Part shown: piece by piece, positions 45,745 to 57,134 of the stretch | How positions within the stretch are numbered: position 1 is the first letter of the stretch | How the letters are laid out: each line of letters begins with the position of its first letter | Position numbers and translations under genes: made by a program | NCBI GenBank assembly: GCA_032622095.1 | Contig: CP136063.1 | Location: 269,137,426-269,201,425, forward strand | DNA length: 64,000 nt | Source: Siphonodentalium dalli | Taxonomy: Eukaryota; Mollusca; Scaphopoda; Gadilida; Siphonodentaliidae | Direction of reading: 5' to 3' | Notes under the pieces: generated by a model | Databases searched by the model: none | Told to the model about the DNA's origin: nothing | The model's input: only the letters and a program-made list of their open reading frames with translations

Positions 45745-46903
45745 ATTATTATACTTCAATGTGTTAACATTGAAGTATATTGTAATTCTTATTTTTATTT
45801 TTTATTATTATTATTATTATAAAACACCTTTAATCTCAGAAACCGCCAGGTCGATTGATTTGATATTTCCTACATATATACATACACGAAAAGTTAGTTT
45901 TAAACACTTACCGCTATTTTTGTATGACCTTGACCTTTGCACTAAACGCTCTTCATGTGTATTACTGTTGTGTACGTATCTCCTCCGGAACGGCTTGAGA
46001 TATCGAGTTCGGACTTGCATTATTAGTTTCCTCTCATCATGTGCTACAAACACGCAAAAAATGGTATAGATAGCACTTCCGGTTCGAAAGTTCGGTATTG
46101 GTCGAACGCTCTTTGAAAAACCTTTTTCTTCTGAATTTGACCAAATTCATAGGGCGGCATCGCTAGTCAGAACTGAAGACAGCGCCGCAAAATTTAGCGC
46201 AATCGAACAAAAACTGACGTCACAGCACCCGATTCAAATTTTGACTTTTGGGCATCCTGCAAGGTGAAAACCTTGCCCTGATTTCTTTGAAAAAGGCGAA
46301 TAGATTCAAAACGACTCTACCGATTGCCTTGATTTTTTGTACGTACATAGCTCCCTCCTTGGCTATTGACTGGACTGGGTGCGGAGTTCGTCCGACCTTG
46401 ACCTTGAACGAAGAATCGGTTAACGCTCTTTGAAAAACCTTTTTCTACTGAATTTGACCAAATTCATAAGGCGGCATCGCTAGTCCGAACTGAAGACAAA
46501 GTCGTAAAAAATAGCGCAATCGACCAAAAACTGACGTCACAGCACCCGATTCAAATTTTGACGTGTGGGTATCCTGCAAGGTGGCCGCCTTGCCCTGATT
46601 TCTTTGAAAAGGGCGAATAGATCCAAAACGACTCTACCGATTACCTTGATTTTACGTACGTACATAGCTCCCGTCCTTGGCTATTGACTGGACTGGGTGC
46701 GGAGTTCGTCCGACCTTGACCTTGGCACAAAACGCTCTTCATGTTGATTACTGTTGTGTGCGCATCTCCTCCAGGACGGCTTAAGATATCGAGTTCGGAC
46801 TTGCTCTATTAGCTTCGTCTTCTCATGCGCTACACGCACACAAAAAATGGTTCACCTTGGTAAACATTGAAGTATCGAAATTGCAGTGCAATTTCAATTT
46901 CAT
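45745..46903. repeat. Mosaic dispersed repeat with 317-bp internal duplication
   Basis: Starts with a TTA microsatellite and the palindrome ACTTCAATGTGTTAACATTGAAGT (45754-45777), and ends with AACATTGAAGTATCG near 46864. Inside, 46105-46421 and 46422-46738 are direct copies (AACGCTCTTTGAAAAACC at each start). A further shared piece (ACGCTCTTCATGT...GATATCGAGTTCGGACTTGC) is at 45949-46017 and 46732-46804. No protein is recognised. Confidence 0.65.
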
Positions 46904-47666
46904 ATTATTATATTTACATTTAAAGAACGCATTCTACAATATTTAGTTTCAATGCGCTTTACAGTCATATTAAGAATACAACATAAAATACATACAGGTG
47001 ATTTTAAATACAAAAAGTATACAACTAGGATAAGACAATACTAGGTTAAAAAATAAAAAGTAAAACAACGAAACAGGTTTCTAATAAAACGACAGAATAA
47101 AAATAAGATAAATGGTGCTCGTTCTAAAAATAGATAATTAATCCAGTTTAAAACACAATTTAAATAAGTGCGTCTTAAGAGATTTTTTAAAACCAGAAAC
47201 AGTGTCTGCTCTCCGAGTATCAAGTGGGAGCGAATTCCAAATGTTAGTCGCTGTTTGTTGGAGGCACATATCTGCTATTTGGTTTGCCGGTCAGAAATCT
47301 AAGATCGCAACCACTTGTCATCGACCTTGTGGATGCGCCACGACCACAGGACTTCAGTTTAAACATGGATGAGATATAGCTTGGACATTCTCCCCTCAGA
47401 GCCTTGAATACGATTAGTGCACATTTAAATTTCACTCTATATTCGAATGTCATTATGTGAAGTGAACAGATAACAGTTGTAATGTGATCGTATTTCCATA
47501 AGTTCTGAATAAGGCGTGCACAATTGTTAATGGTCAGGTCAATTCGCGTGATGTTTTCCCTCGTGAGGTGTGTCATGATGGAATTAAGGCTGTCTATACG
47601 GGCTAACACCAAGGAGATCACGGCATGCTTAATTGTACTATGTGTAAGATAGCAACGGACTCTCAA
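46904..47666 (-). pseudogene. 3' end of an L2-like non-LTR retrotransposon (ORF2 C-terminus and 3' UTR)
   Basis: The minus-strand frame 47666-47244 gives LARIDSLNSIM, ARLIQNLWKYDHITTV, SLHIMTFEYRVKFK and VFKALRGECPSYISSMF, the conserved region downstream of the RT in L2/CR1-type ORF2. It stops at 47244, but a one-base shift continues with IWNSLPLDTRRADTVSGFKK and SLKTHLFKLCFKLD to a stop at 47138-47140. The 3' UTR ends with GTAAAGCGCATTGAAAC and GCGTTCTTTAAATG-like text followed by an ATT-rich tail, the usual L2 3' signature. RT and endonuclease are missing by 5' truncation. Confidence 0.85.
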
Positions 47667-47695
47667 CGGATAATAAGCTCAGAGGCGGACTGGCC

Positions 47696-48223
47696 GATCG
47701 GGAGACCAGAAAAATTCCTGATGGGCCCGAGGCCGTGGGGGAGGGGTATATGTCGTTGGGCCGCAAATGAAACCGATGTGGGCCGCCACATGTGTTGTTT
47801 AACCAGCCTAATTGGCTAATCGTAATTTTGTCATTAAATGAACTTGTCAGCAACATATAACACCACGTAAAGACCCTGTTAATCTCGAGATTTTTACGGC
47901 AACTCCCAGGTGTAAATCCCGAAAAAAATTCACGTGCACCTCATATTTATTGCAAATAATTAAAATAGCGTTTTTTTTAACGTTCAAAGTTTTCAATTAT
48001 GGATATGCTCCGACAAGGCACGAGTTTTGTCGAACCATCTTATTAGATTTGTCCAAATTCACTTAATCTACGCATGTGTGCCGAAAGTTAGTCATGGTAT
48101 GAATGATCCGCTTTGCCCACAGCACATCTTTTTACAGTCTGGGGCATTACGCGGGTGCCCTATCGAATTTAGCAAATTGTCATATTGTATTATTCCACAC
48201 ATGTATTGTGGAAATATATAAAA
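47696..48223. other. hAT-like left end and unassigned DNA
   Basis: The first ~70 bp are GC-rich (GGGCCCGAGGCCGTGGGG, 47725-47742). The rest is AT-rich with no recognised feature. Confidence 0.4.
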
Positions 48224-50545
48224 ACTAGCAGGTTAGCCCGCCACTGGCGGCATTCGTCCCATGGCTTTGTTTCAGAAACATGACATTTTTGTAATTATTT
48301 TGTTTTTATTTATTTTTGTTTTTTATTTTTGAATATGAATTTAATGTTTTTTAAATTTAATATATTTTGTTTCTGAATTGTTTTTTTATTGTTAATTTTT
48401 TTTAATTTTATATTGTTTTAATTAAATTGTAAATTGTTTTAATTATTTTTTTTGTTTCTGGCGGAAAAATTTACCCGTAGAAATCCCCCCTTCCTAGGAA
48501 CGACAGACAACGCATTCTTTGTTTCGTGAAATCTCTCTACGATAACATTGCATTGAATTTAAAACAAACGCTTCCCGTCGGGAAATCTGTCTGCATAATA
48601 TTTTGAGTCTGCCGTACCCGTCGTAATGTCGTCTCTCTGCATAATAGATAACATTGCATTGAATCTGTTGTTGGCATTCAGGGCTTCGGGTCGTTGTTGT
48701 TGGCATCACGGCTCCCCGAAAACTCTCACATTGCCGAAAACGTGTATTTAGTAATATCGTTGTTGTTGATATTTAAGGCTTGGGGGCTATTTTCTTATTT
48801 AGCAAGTTTGAGCTCAATCGGTTCGAGTCTATAAAGGACACACTCATATATATGACACTTCCCGTGGGTAGCAAGTTTGAGCTCAATCGGCATTCCCTGG
48901 AATTTCCCGTAGATTGGCAGATTCCATTAGCTTTATAACGGTATATCTGGGGAGAAATCTGATGCTATATTCGTGATTATCTGGGATGATTTCGGTATAT
49001 AGCTATATACTGTAAAAACAAAGCGCGCCATCCGTGCTCGCAGGGTTGGTCAGAAACAAATGTTTTTTAAATTTAATGTATGTTCCGTATATCTCTCTGC
49101 AGATGCAAATAACGTTGAATGGCAAACAGACGCTCTTTATAGAGATGCGTCAAAAACAAACGCTCATTAAATAATCACTTGATTAACCCACGCCGTGCCT
49201 TTGCGGTGATTTGAGATTGGAGAACGGGTGCTCTGAGCTTCTTTAAACCACGACCACGATCGTGTCGGTGGGATTTGACACTTACATAGGAAGTTTGAGC
49301 TCAATCTGTATACGCGTTTTGGATTCTATGAAGTACACACACACACACACACACACATATATACGAAGTCTCAAAATATATAGTACTAGCAGGTTAGCCC
49401 GCCACTGGCGGCATTCGTCCCATGGCTTTGTTTCAGAAACATGACATTTTTGTAATTATTTTGTTTTTATTTATTTTTGTTTTTTATTTTTGAATATGAA
49501 TTTAATGTTTTTTAAATTTAATATATTTTGTTTCTGAATTGTTTTTTTATTGTTAATTTTTTTTAATTTTATATTGTTTTAATTAAATTGTAAATTGTTT
49601 TAATTATTTTTTTTGTTTCTGGCGGAAAAATTTACCCGTAGAAATCCCCCCTTCCTAGGAACGACAGACAACGCATTCTTTGTTTCGTGAAATCTCTCTA
49701 CGATAACATTGCATTGAATTTAAAACAAACGCTTCCCGTCGGGAAATCTGTCTGCATAATATTTTGAGTCTGCCGTACCCGTCGTAATGTCGTCTCTCTG
49801 CATAATAGATAACATTGCATTGAATCTGTTGTTGGCATTCAGGGCTTCGGGTCGTTGTTGTTGGCATCACGGCTCCCCGAAAACTCTCACATTGCCGAAA
49901 ACGTGTATTTAGTAATATCGTTGTTGTTGATATTTAAGGCTTGGGGGCTATTTTCTTATTTAGCAAGTTTGAGCTCAATCGGTTCGAGTCTATAAAGGAC
50001 ACACTCATATATATGACACTTCCCGTGGGTAGCAAGTTTGAGCTCAATCGGCATTCCCTGGAATTTCCCGTAGATTGGCAGATTCCATTAGCTTTATAAC
50101 GGTATATCTGGGGAGAAATCTGATGCTATATTCGTGATTATCTGGGATGATTTCGGTATATAGCTATATACTGTAAAAACAAAGCGCGCCATCCGTGCTC
50201 GCAGGGTTGGTCAGAAACAAATGTTTTTTAAATTTAATGTATGTTCCGTATATCTCTCTGCAGATGCAAATAACGTTGAATGGCAAACAGACGCTCTTTA
50301 TAGAGATGCGTCAAAAACAAACGCTCATTAAATAATCACTTGATTAACCCACGCCGTGCCTTTGCGGTGATTTGAGATTGGAGAACGGGTGCTCTGAGCT
50401 TCTTTAAACCACGACCACGATCGTGTCGGTGGGATTTGACACTTACATAGGAAGTTTGAGCTCAATCTGTATACGCGTTTTGGATTCTATGAAGTACACA
50501 CACACACACACACACACATATATACGAAGTCTCAAAATATATAGT
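48224..50545. repeat. 1161-bp tandem duplication, two nearly identical copies
   Basis: Copy 1 is 48224-49384 and copy 2 is 49385-50545; every line compared by eye is identical, including the (CA)n run (49337-49358, 50498-50519). Each begins ACTAGCAGGTTAGCCCG plus the hairpin CCGCCACTGGCGG, then a T-rich tract, and contains GCAAGTTTGAGCTCAATC three times. An identical 71-codon minus-strand frame in both copies has no known motif. Confidence 0.95.
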
Positions 50546-50747
50546 ATAGATAGACTAACCCAACACGAAACGACCTTATTTTAAAATACCGATAGATAAG
50601 GAATAATTTGATAGTATTGAAATAACAAGAGATGGACTGTCGTCCGGTGCATACCCCCTCGTGGCATACCGCCTAGTGTGGGCACATCTATAACTTATCA
50701 TGGCTATACTAAGACATATGGACCCAGAAATCAGCATTTTCATATAA
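50546..50747. other. Spacer
   Basis: Short unassigned stretch leading into the minisatellite element. Confidence 0.4.
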
Positions 50748-51830
50748 ACAAAGATGAATAACTATGGAACAAAAAACCAAAACAAACATTTGAATGTGCC
50801 ACTACATGTAAATGTCCTCATATTGGTGAACATCCATACAAAATTTCATTGAGATCCGAACATTACTGTTCAAGTTATCAGCTGAACAGACATTGGATGG
50901 ACCAAACAGCCAACATTTCCAGATAAACAAAGATGAATAGCTCTATAATGGAAATGCGGAACAGAACAATGGAACCCCCTGTTGAATGTCCTCATAGCAG
51001 TGAACATCCATACCAAATTCCATTGAGATCCCACCACAACTGTTGAAGTTACGACATGAACAGACACCAGACGGACCAATAAGCCATCATTTCCAGATGA
51101 ACAAAGATGTATAACTCTAGAATGGAAAATCCGAACAAAACGATGGAACCATCTTTTTAATGTCCTCATAGTTGTAAACGTCCATACCAAATTTCATTGA
51201 GATCCCAGCACAACTATTGAAATTACGACATGAATAGACACCAGACAGACCAAAAAGCCAACATTTCCAGATAAACAAAGATGAATAACTCTAGAATGGA
51301 AAATCCGAACAAAACGATGGAACACTCTATTGAATGCCCTGATAGTAGTGAATATCCATACACAATTTCATTGAGATCCGAGCACTACTGTTCAAGTTAT
51401 GACATGAACAGACACCAGGCAGACAAAAAATCCAACATTTCAAGATGCAAGTAAACAAAGATGAATAACTCTAGAATGGAAAATCCGAACAAAACAATGG
51501 AACCCTCTATTTAATGTCCTCATACAGGGTAGTTGTGAACATCCACACAAAATTTGGTTGAGATCCCACCACAACTGTTGAAGTTACGATACGAACAGAC
51601 ACCAGACGGACCAAAAAGCCACTATTCCAGATAAACAAAGATGAATAACTCTAGAATGGAAAATCCGAACAAAACGATGGAACACTCCATTTAATGTGCT
51701 CATAGTAATGAACATCCAAACCTAATTTCATTGAGATCCGAGCACTTCTGTTCAAGTTATGACATGAACAGACATAGGACGGACGTATGTACGGTACACA
51801 CAGACGGACGGACATGTGCAAAACAGTATA
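50748..51830 (+). repeat. ~177-bp minisatellite (six units)
   Basis: ACAAAGATGAATAACTCTAG starts units near 50748, 50928, 51101, 51275, 51455 and 51635 (periods 173-180). Each unit also has TTTCATTGAGATCCGAGCAC and GACATGAACAGACACCAG. It closes with GGACGGACGTATG and CAGACGGACGGACATG. Confidence 0.9.
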
Positions 51831-51860
51831 TCCACCTTTTTTCTTAAAAGGGGGTATAAT
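51831..51860 (+). other. Terminal hairpin of the ~177-bp minisatellite element
   Basis: CCACCTTTT, then TTCTT, then AAAAGGGGG (51832-51854), an 8-of-9 bp stem followed by TATAATAA. Same position relative to the array as the hairpin at 35454-35483. Confidence 0.6.
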
Positions 51861-52172
51861 AAAGTATGATCGGCTTTGCCCGGGCAGTCTACTTTGCCCG
51901 GGTTTCCCCTACAGTTTTTAAAATTTTCTCACCCGGGCCGAAAAACCATGGACATCCCGATGTGACCTGGTCTCTTGTCCGTAGCCGTGTGCATTTGTCT
52001 GGAGTTAGACCGATAGATGTTATAATGTATGCAATTTTTCAGGTAAAAATAACTGAATGGTCTCATACAGGCAATATATAAAACCACGGTTTATGAAATA
52101 TATGATATTAGGCCAGAGCACTGAGGTACAAGGGGCTCCAAATGGAATTATGCAAAAACATGTATTTGGTCT

Positions 52173-52304
52173 GATTCTGATTCAAGGGGGGGGGGGTGGT
52201 GCAGTTGGAATTTCCCAAGGTGGACACCCCCTGAACAGATTCTGATTCAAGGGGGTGCAGTTGGAGTTTCCCCAAGGTGGACATCCCCTGAACAGATTCT
52301 GAAT
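52173..52304. repeat. Short duplication with G-runs next to the macrosatellite start
   Basis: GATTCTGATTCAAGGGGG and AAGGTGGACA.CCCCTGAACA recur with starts at 52173, 52238 and 52295 (65 and 57 bp). The last partial copy leads into unit 1 of the macrosatellite. Confidence 0.75.
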
Positions 52305-53271
52305 TTCTGATTCCAGGAGGGGGGCCGGTGCAGATGGGCCGGTATTATATTCATTTCCCGGGCCGGTTTTTTTGCCCAGTCTGCCTCTGAATACGCTACA
52401 TGTATATAATGATGGATAATGCAATGTTCTTTTGCAAATACCTCCCTTCAAACTATCTAGTGACCTACAATGTACATGTACTGGTATGGTACATGACAAT
52501 TTTGTTTAACTTTTATAAATTGAGATTGTTTGAAAATTCATGGATACGGCACATCCTTAATTATATGTACATGTATGTGTATTTGACTCATCTAACATGT
52601 ACATGTAGATAACTACATGTGCACATATACAACTGCATTTTAGCTTAACATGAACTCCATCTTCATCTCCAGTACATGTTGGTTCTGATATTTAGTGTAC
52701 AGTGACATGTATCGTATTGTTGATCATGTTTCGCAAATTCATATTGTATCGCTGATCACACTGGTGCTCAACTACTCCTATGAGATCACTTCTTAGCAGT
52801 TTTATGTGACATTTCTTAGCTGATTTTTGTTGACAGTCATAGTTGATTTTTGAGAAAAATGGAGGGTGTTGTCCAAAAAATGGTAAGTTCTATCACAATA
52901 TATCACAATTTGACCGGCTGGCGTTTGCAGTTATTAGCTACGGTTAACACAAAACGCTAATGTACTGAAATTGGTATGACAAATATATTTGTTTACACTA
53001 AAAGAAACATTGATCACCAACAATTCACACCATTTTGCGCAGTTGACTGACAAAATCGTTATTTTTTCTAAGATAAAATAGTTTCGCGACCACGCCATGT
53101 GAAATAATACTACACAAGAACGTCAAGTAATGATTTATGGGTGTTATGTTGTCACATGTTACAATGATATATGCTATATAGCCAATTTTCGGGCTAACAC
53201 GTGGGTTCCACTTCTTAGTATACATGGTTCCACATCTTAGACCTGGAAATCAGGTACGGTCCGCGTCTTAG

Positions 53272-53950
53272 TGATTTCATGACTAAATCCTTTAGCACGG
53301 GCTACAGGTCGTACCTTTAGTCTGATCATCATGAAATTTGTCATGGATGTTAATAATGACATGTAGATGGGAACGAGCTATTTTGGGGTCATTCAGACAA
53401 AACACAAGGCCACCAGCGGCCATCTTTGATTTAAAAATCCAATTCATTAGCACCGGCTACAGGTCGTACTGTTCGTCTGATCATCATGAAATTTGTCATG
53501 GATGTTAATATTGATAAGTAAATGGGAACGAGTAATTTTGGGGTCATTCGGCCCAAAAACATGGCCGCCAGCAGCCATCTTGGATTTTACTCTTTGTATG
53601 ACTAAATCCTTAAGCACAGGCTACAGGTCGTACCTTTAGTCTGATCATCATATAATTTGTCATGGATGTTAATATTGAAATGTAGATGGCAACGAGTCAT
53701 TTTGGGGTCATTCGGCCAAAAAACATGGCCACCAGCAGCCATCTTGGATTTTACTCTTTGTATGACTAAATCCTTTAGCAAGGGCTACGGGTCGTACCTT
53801 TAGTCTGATCATCATGAAATTGCTCATGGCTGTTGAAATTGGAATGTAGATGGGAAAGAGTCTTTTTGGGGTCATCAGACAAAAGACATGGACGCCAGCG
53901 GCCATCTTTGATTTCAAAATTCAATGCATTAGCACGGGCTACATGTTGTA
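53272..53950 (-). repeat. ~163-bp minisatellite inside macrosatellite unit 1
   Basis: About four units (GCTACAGGTCGTACCTTTAG, GATCATCATGAAATTTGTCA, CAGCAGCCATCTTGGATTTT), the reverse orientation of the family at 18.8 and 32.3 kb. The 52398-53271 stretch before it is AT-rich with ACATGTACATG strings and no recognised protein. Confidence 0.9.
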
Positions 53951-54022
53951 CTGTTGTAATCGCAATTCAATTGACAACTAGACTGGGAATATCGGCTTAT
54001 ATATGTATCAAATGTTACGTAG

Positions 54023-55174
54023 GATATTGCTGAAGATCCTAGTAGTCGTAGGAAATCATACAAAGTAACTAGCGCCGTAAAAAAACAAGCAGCAAATCCG
54101 GAAAATATACTGCTCTCTCAAACGCCTCACTCAACAACTCTTAAGGCGAGCCTACTGGAGCCACGTAGAGAGAGCATCATTCATGATGATAACCTCCAGC
54201 TAAATCCTATGCATGACACAAAGCCTAACACCCTTTCCAATCAGCCAAGCAGGCCCGGCACGAAATTCTGGTCATTCATCAAAAGACAAAAAAGTGAAAA
54301 CATCGGAGTGTCCCCCTCAAAGTAAATGGGATGATGAAAACACACCCTAAAGATCAGGCCGAGGCCCTAAACAACCAATTCTACTCAGCTTTCTCTACCC
54401 CTAAACCCCTTAAACTCTCTCACATCTGTGAAGCCAACTCCTTGATCACAAACCCTCCAACTGGCTCAATGAGTGAAATTGAAGTATCAACTGATGGCGT
54501 CTCAAAAATGCTGGCAAAGCTCAAACCAAACAAAGCCTTCGGGGTTGACAACATCTCCCCTCACCTGCTGAAAATGGTCCACAAAGAAATAGCCCCCGTC
54601 ATTGCAGATCTCTTCTCAATTTCGCTCCGCACTGGCCATGTACCATCAGACTGGAAGAAAGCCATAGTCTCTCCTATCTTCAAAAAAGGCTCCAAATCTA
54701 AACCTGCTAACTACCGGCCTATATCCCTGACTTGTATCCTGAGCAAGCAGCTCGAACACATTATTGTCTCCGAAATCATGTCGTATCTAGACTCAAAACA
54801 GCTCCTAGCATCTAACCAACATGGCTTCCGCTCAAAACTGAGTTGTGAAACCCAGCTCATTGCTTTCACACAAGAAATTTTTGAAAATATGACAAAAGTC
54901 AAGCAGACCGATGTCGCAGTTATGGACTTTTCAAAAGCTTTCGACAAAGTTGACCATCAAAGGCTAATTCTAAAACTCAGGCGTATCGGCATAAACAACA
55001 CCGCTGTAAACTGGATTAAAGACTTTCTATCCAACAGATCACAAATAGTTGTTGTCAATGGCCAAGAATCATCCGCTCGTCCCGTACTTTCTGGGGTTCC
55101 ACAAGGTTTACCTTGGGCCCTGTCTCTTTCTCATCTACATAAATGACCTCCCGTCCTCTCTATCAAGAGATTAA
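54023..55174 (+). pseudogene. Non-LTR reverse transcriptase fragment, unit 1 (frameshifted)
   Basis: Same segment as the unit 2 copy (57135-58286) but broken. There is an extra A at about 54079, an extra GA in the GAGAGAGC at 54165-54173, a missing C in the CCCCCTC run near 54312, and an altered GGTTTACCTTGG just before motif B's end near 55106. The longest intact frame is 54331-55146, which keeps the [11 protein letters not shown] motif A and SGVPQG. It cannot make the domain seen in unit 2. Confidence 0.9.
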
Positions 55175-56216
55175 TCGACTATGTAAATGGTAATCGATTA
55201 TCGGCTTTATCAACGGTTCATCGATTATACGATTAATCGTGGCACCCCTAATTCTGATTCCAGGAGGGGGGCCGGTGCAGATGGGCCGGTATTATATTCA
55301 TTTCCCGGGCCGGTTTTTTTGCCCAGTCTGCCTCTGAATACGCTACATGTATATAATGATGGATAATGCAATGTTCTTTTGCAAATACCTCCCTTCAAAC
55401 TATCTAGTGACCTACAATGTACATGTACTGGTATGGTACATGACAATTTTGTTTAACTTTTATAAATTGAGATTGTTTGAAAATTCATGGATACGGCACA
55501 TCCTTAATTATATGTACATGTATGTGTATTTGACTCATCTAACATGTACATGTAGATAACTACATGTACATGTATACAACTGCATTTTAGCTTAACATGA
55601 ACTCCATCTCAATCTCCAGTATATGTTGTTCTGATATTTAGTGTACAGTGACATGTATCGTATTGTTGATCATTTTTCGCAAATTCATATTGTATCGCTG
55701 ATCACACTGGTGCTCAACTACTCCTATGAGATCACTTCTTAGCAGTTTTATGTGACATTTCTTAGCTGATTTTTGTTGACAGTCATAGTTGATTTTTGAG
55801 AAAAATGGAGGGTGTTGTCCAAAAAAATGGTAAGTTTTATCACAATATATCACAATTTGACCGGCTGGCGTTTGCAGTTATTAGCTACGGTTAACACAAA
55901 ACGCTAATGTACTGAAATTGGTATGACAAATATATTTGTTTACACTAAAAGAAACATTGATCACCAACAATTCACACCATTTTGCGCAGTTGACTGACAA
56001 AATCGTTATTTTTTCTAAGATAAAATAGTTTCGCGACCACGCCATGTGAAATAATACTACACAAGAACGTCAAGTAATGATTTATGGGTGTTATGTTGTC
56101 ACATGTTACAATGATATATGCTATATAGCCAATTTTCGGGCTAACACGTGGGTTCCACTTCTTAGTATACATGGTTCCACATCTTAGACCTGGAAATCAG
56201 GTACGGTCCGCGTCTT

Positions 56217-57063
56217 AGTGATTTCATGACTAAATCCTTTAGCACGGGTTACAGGTCGTACATTTAGTCTGATCATCATAAAATTTGTCAAGGATGTTAA
56301 CAATGACATATAGATGGGAACGAGTCATTTTGAGGTCATTCGGCCAAAAAAACATGGCTGCCAGCAGCCATCTTGGATTTTACTCTTTGCATGACCAGAT
56401 CCTTTAGCACGGGCTACAGGTCGTACCTTTAGTCTGATCATCATGAAATTTGTCATGGATGTTAATAATGACATGTAGACGGGAACGAGTTATTTTGGGG
56501 TCATTCAGACAAAAAACAAGGCCACCAGCGGCCATCTTTGATTTAAAAATCCAATCCATTAGCACCGGCTACAGGTCGTACTGTTCGTCTGATCATCATG
56601 AAATTTGTCATGGATGTTAATATTGACAAGTAAATGGGAACGAGTAATTTTGGGGTCATTCGGCCCAAAAACATGGCCGCCAGCAGCCATCTTGGATTTT
56701 ACTCTTTGTATGACTAAATCCTTCAGCACAGGCTACAGGTCGTACCTTTAGTCTGATCATCATATAATTTGTCATGGATGTTAATATTGACATGTAGATG
56801 GCAACGAGTCATTTTGGGGTCATTCGGCCAAAAAACATGGCCACCAGCAGCCATCATGGATTTTACTCTTTGTATGACTAAATCCTTTAGCACGGGCTAC
56901 GGGTCGTACCTTTAGTCTGATCATCATGAAATTGCTCATGGCTGTTGAAATTGGAATGTAGATGGGAAAGAGTAATTTTAGGGTCATCGGACAAAAAACA
57001 TGGACGCCAGCGGCCATCTTTGATTTCAAAATTCAATGCATTAGCACGGGCTACATGTTGTAC
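56217..57063 (-). repeat. ~163-bp minisatellite inside unit 2
   Basis: Five units. The first (56222-56385, with ATAAAATTTGTCAAGGATG) is the one absent from unit 1. Confidence 0.9.
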
Positions 57064-57134
57064 TGTTGTAATCGCAATTCAATTGACAACTAGACCGGGA
57101 ATATCGGCTTATATATGTATCAAATGTTACGTAG

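Larger units (their letters stand above)
47672..52397. mobile_element. Candidate hAT-type element with 8-bp target duplication
   Basis: CAGAGGCGGACTGGCC at 47680-47695 is inverted at 52374-52389 as GCCCAGTCTGCCTCTG (14 of 16 match). The immediate flanks are AATAAGCT (47672-47679) and AATACGCT (52390-52397), 7 of 8 identical; 8-bp duplications are typical of hAT elements. No hAT transposase is visible inside, and the interior is built from other repeats, so it would be a non-autonomous carrier. Two separate insertions of one family is the alternative. Confidence 0.6.
52305..55251 (+). repeat. Macrosatellite unit 1 (2947 bp)
   Basis: Starts TTCTGATTCCAGGAGGGG inside the hAT-like right end and finishes GGCACCCCTAA. 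It is 165 bp shorter than units 2 and 3 because it has one minisatellite unit fewer. Sequence details (six A before the GTAAGT at 52883, seven A at about 54079) group it with unit 4. Confidence 0.95.

Noticed and set aside
48494-49870. Identical 71-codon frames in both 1161-bp copies
   Set aside because: Identity reflects the recent duplication of the DNA and not selection on a protein.
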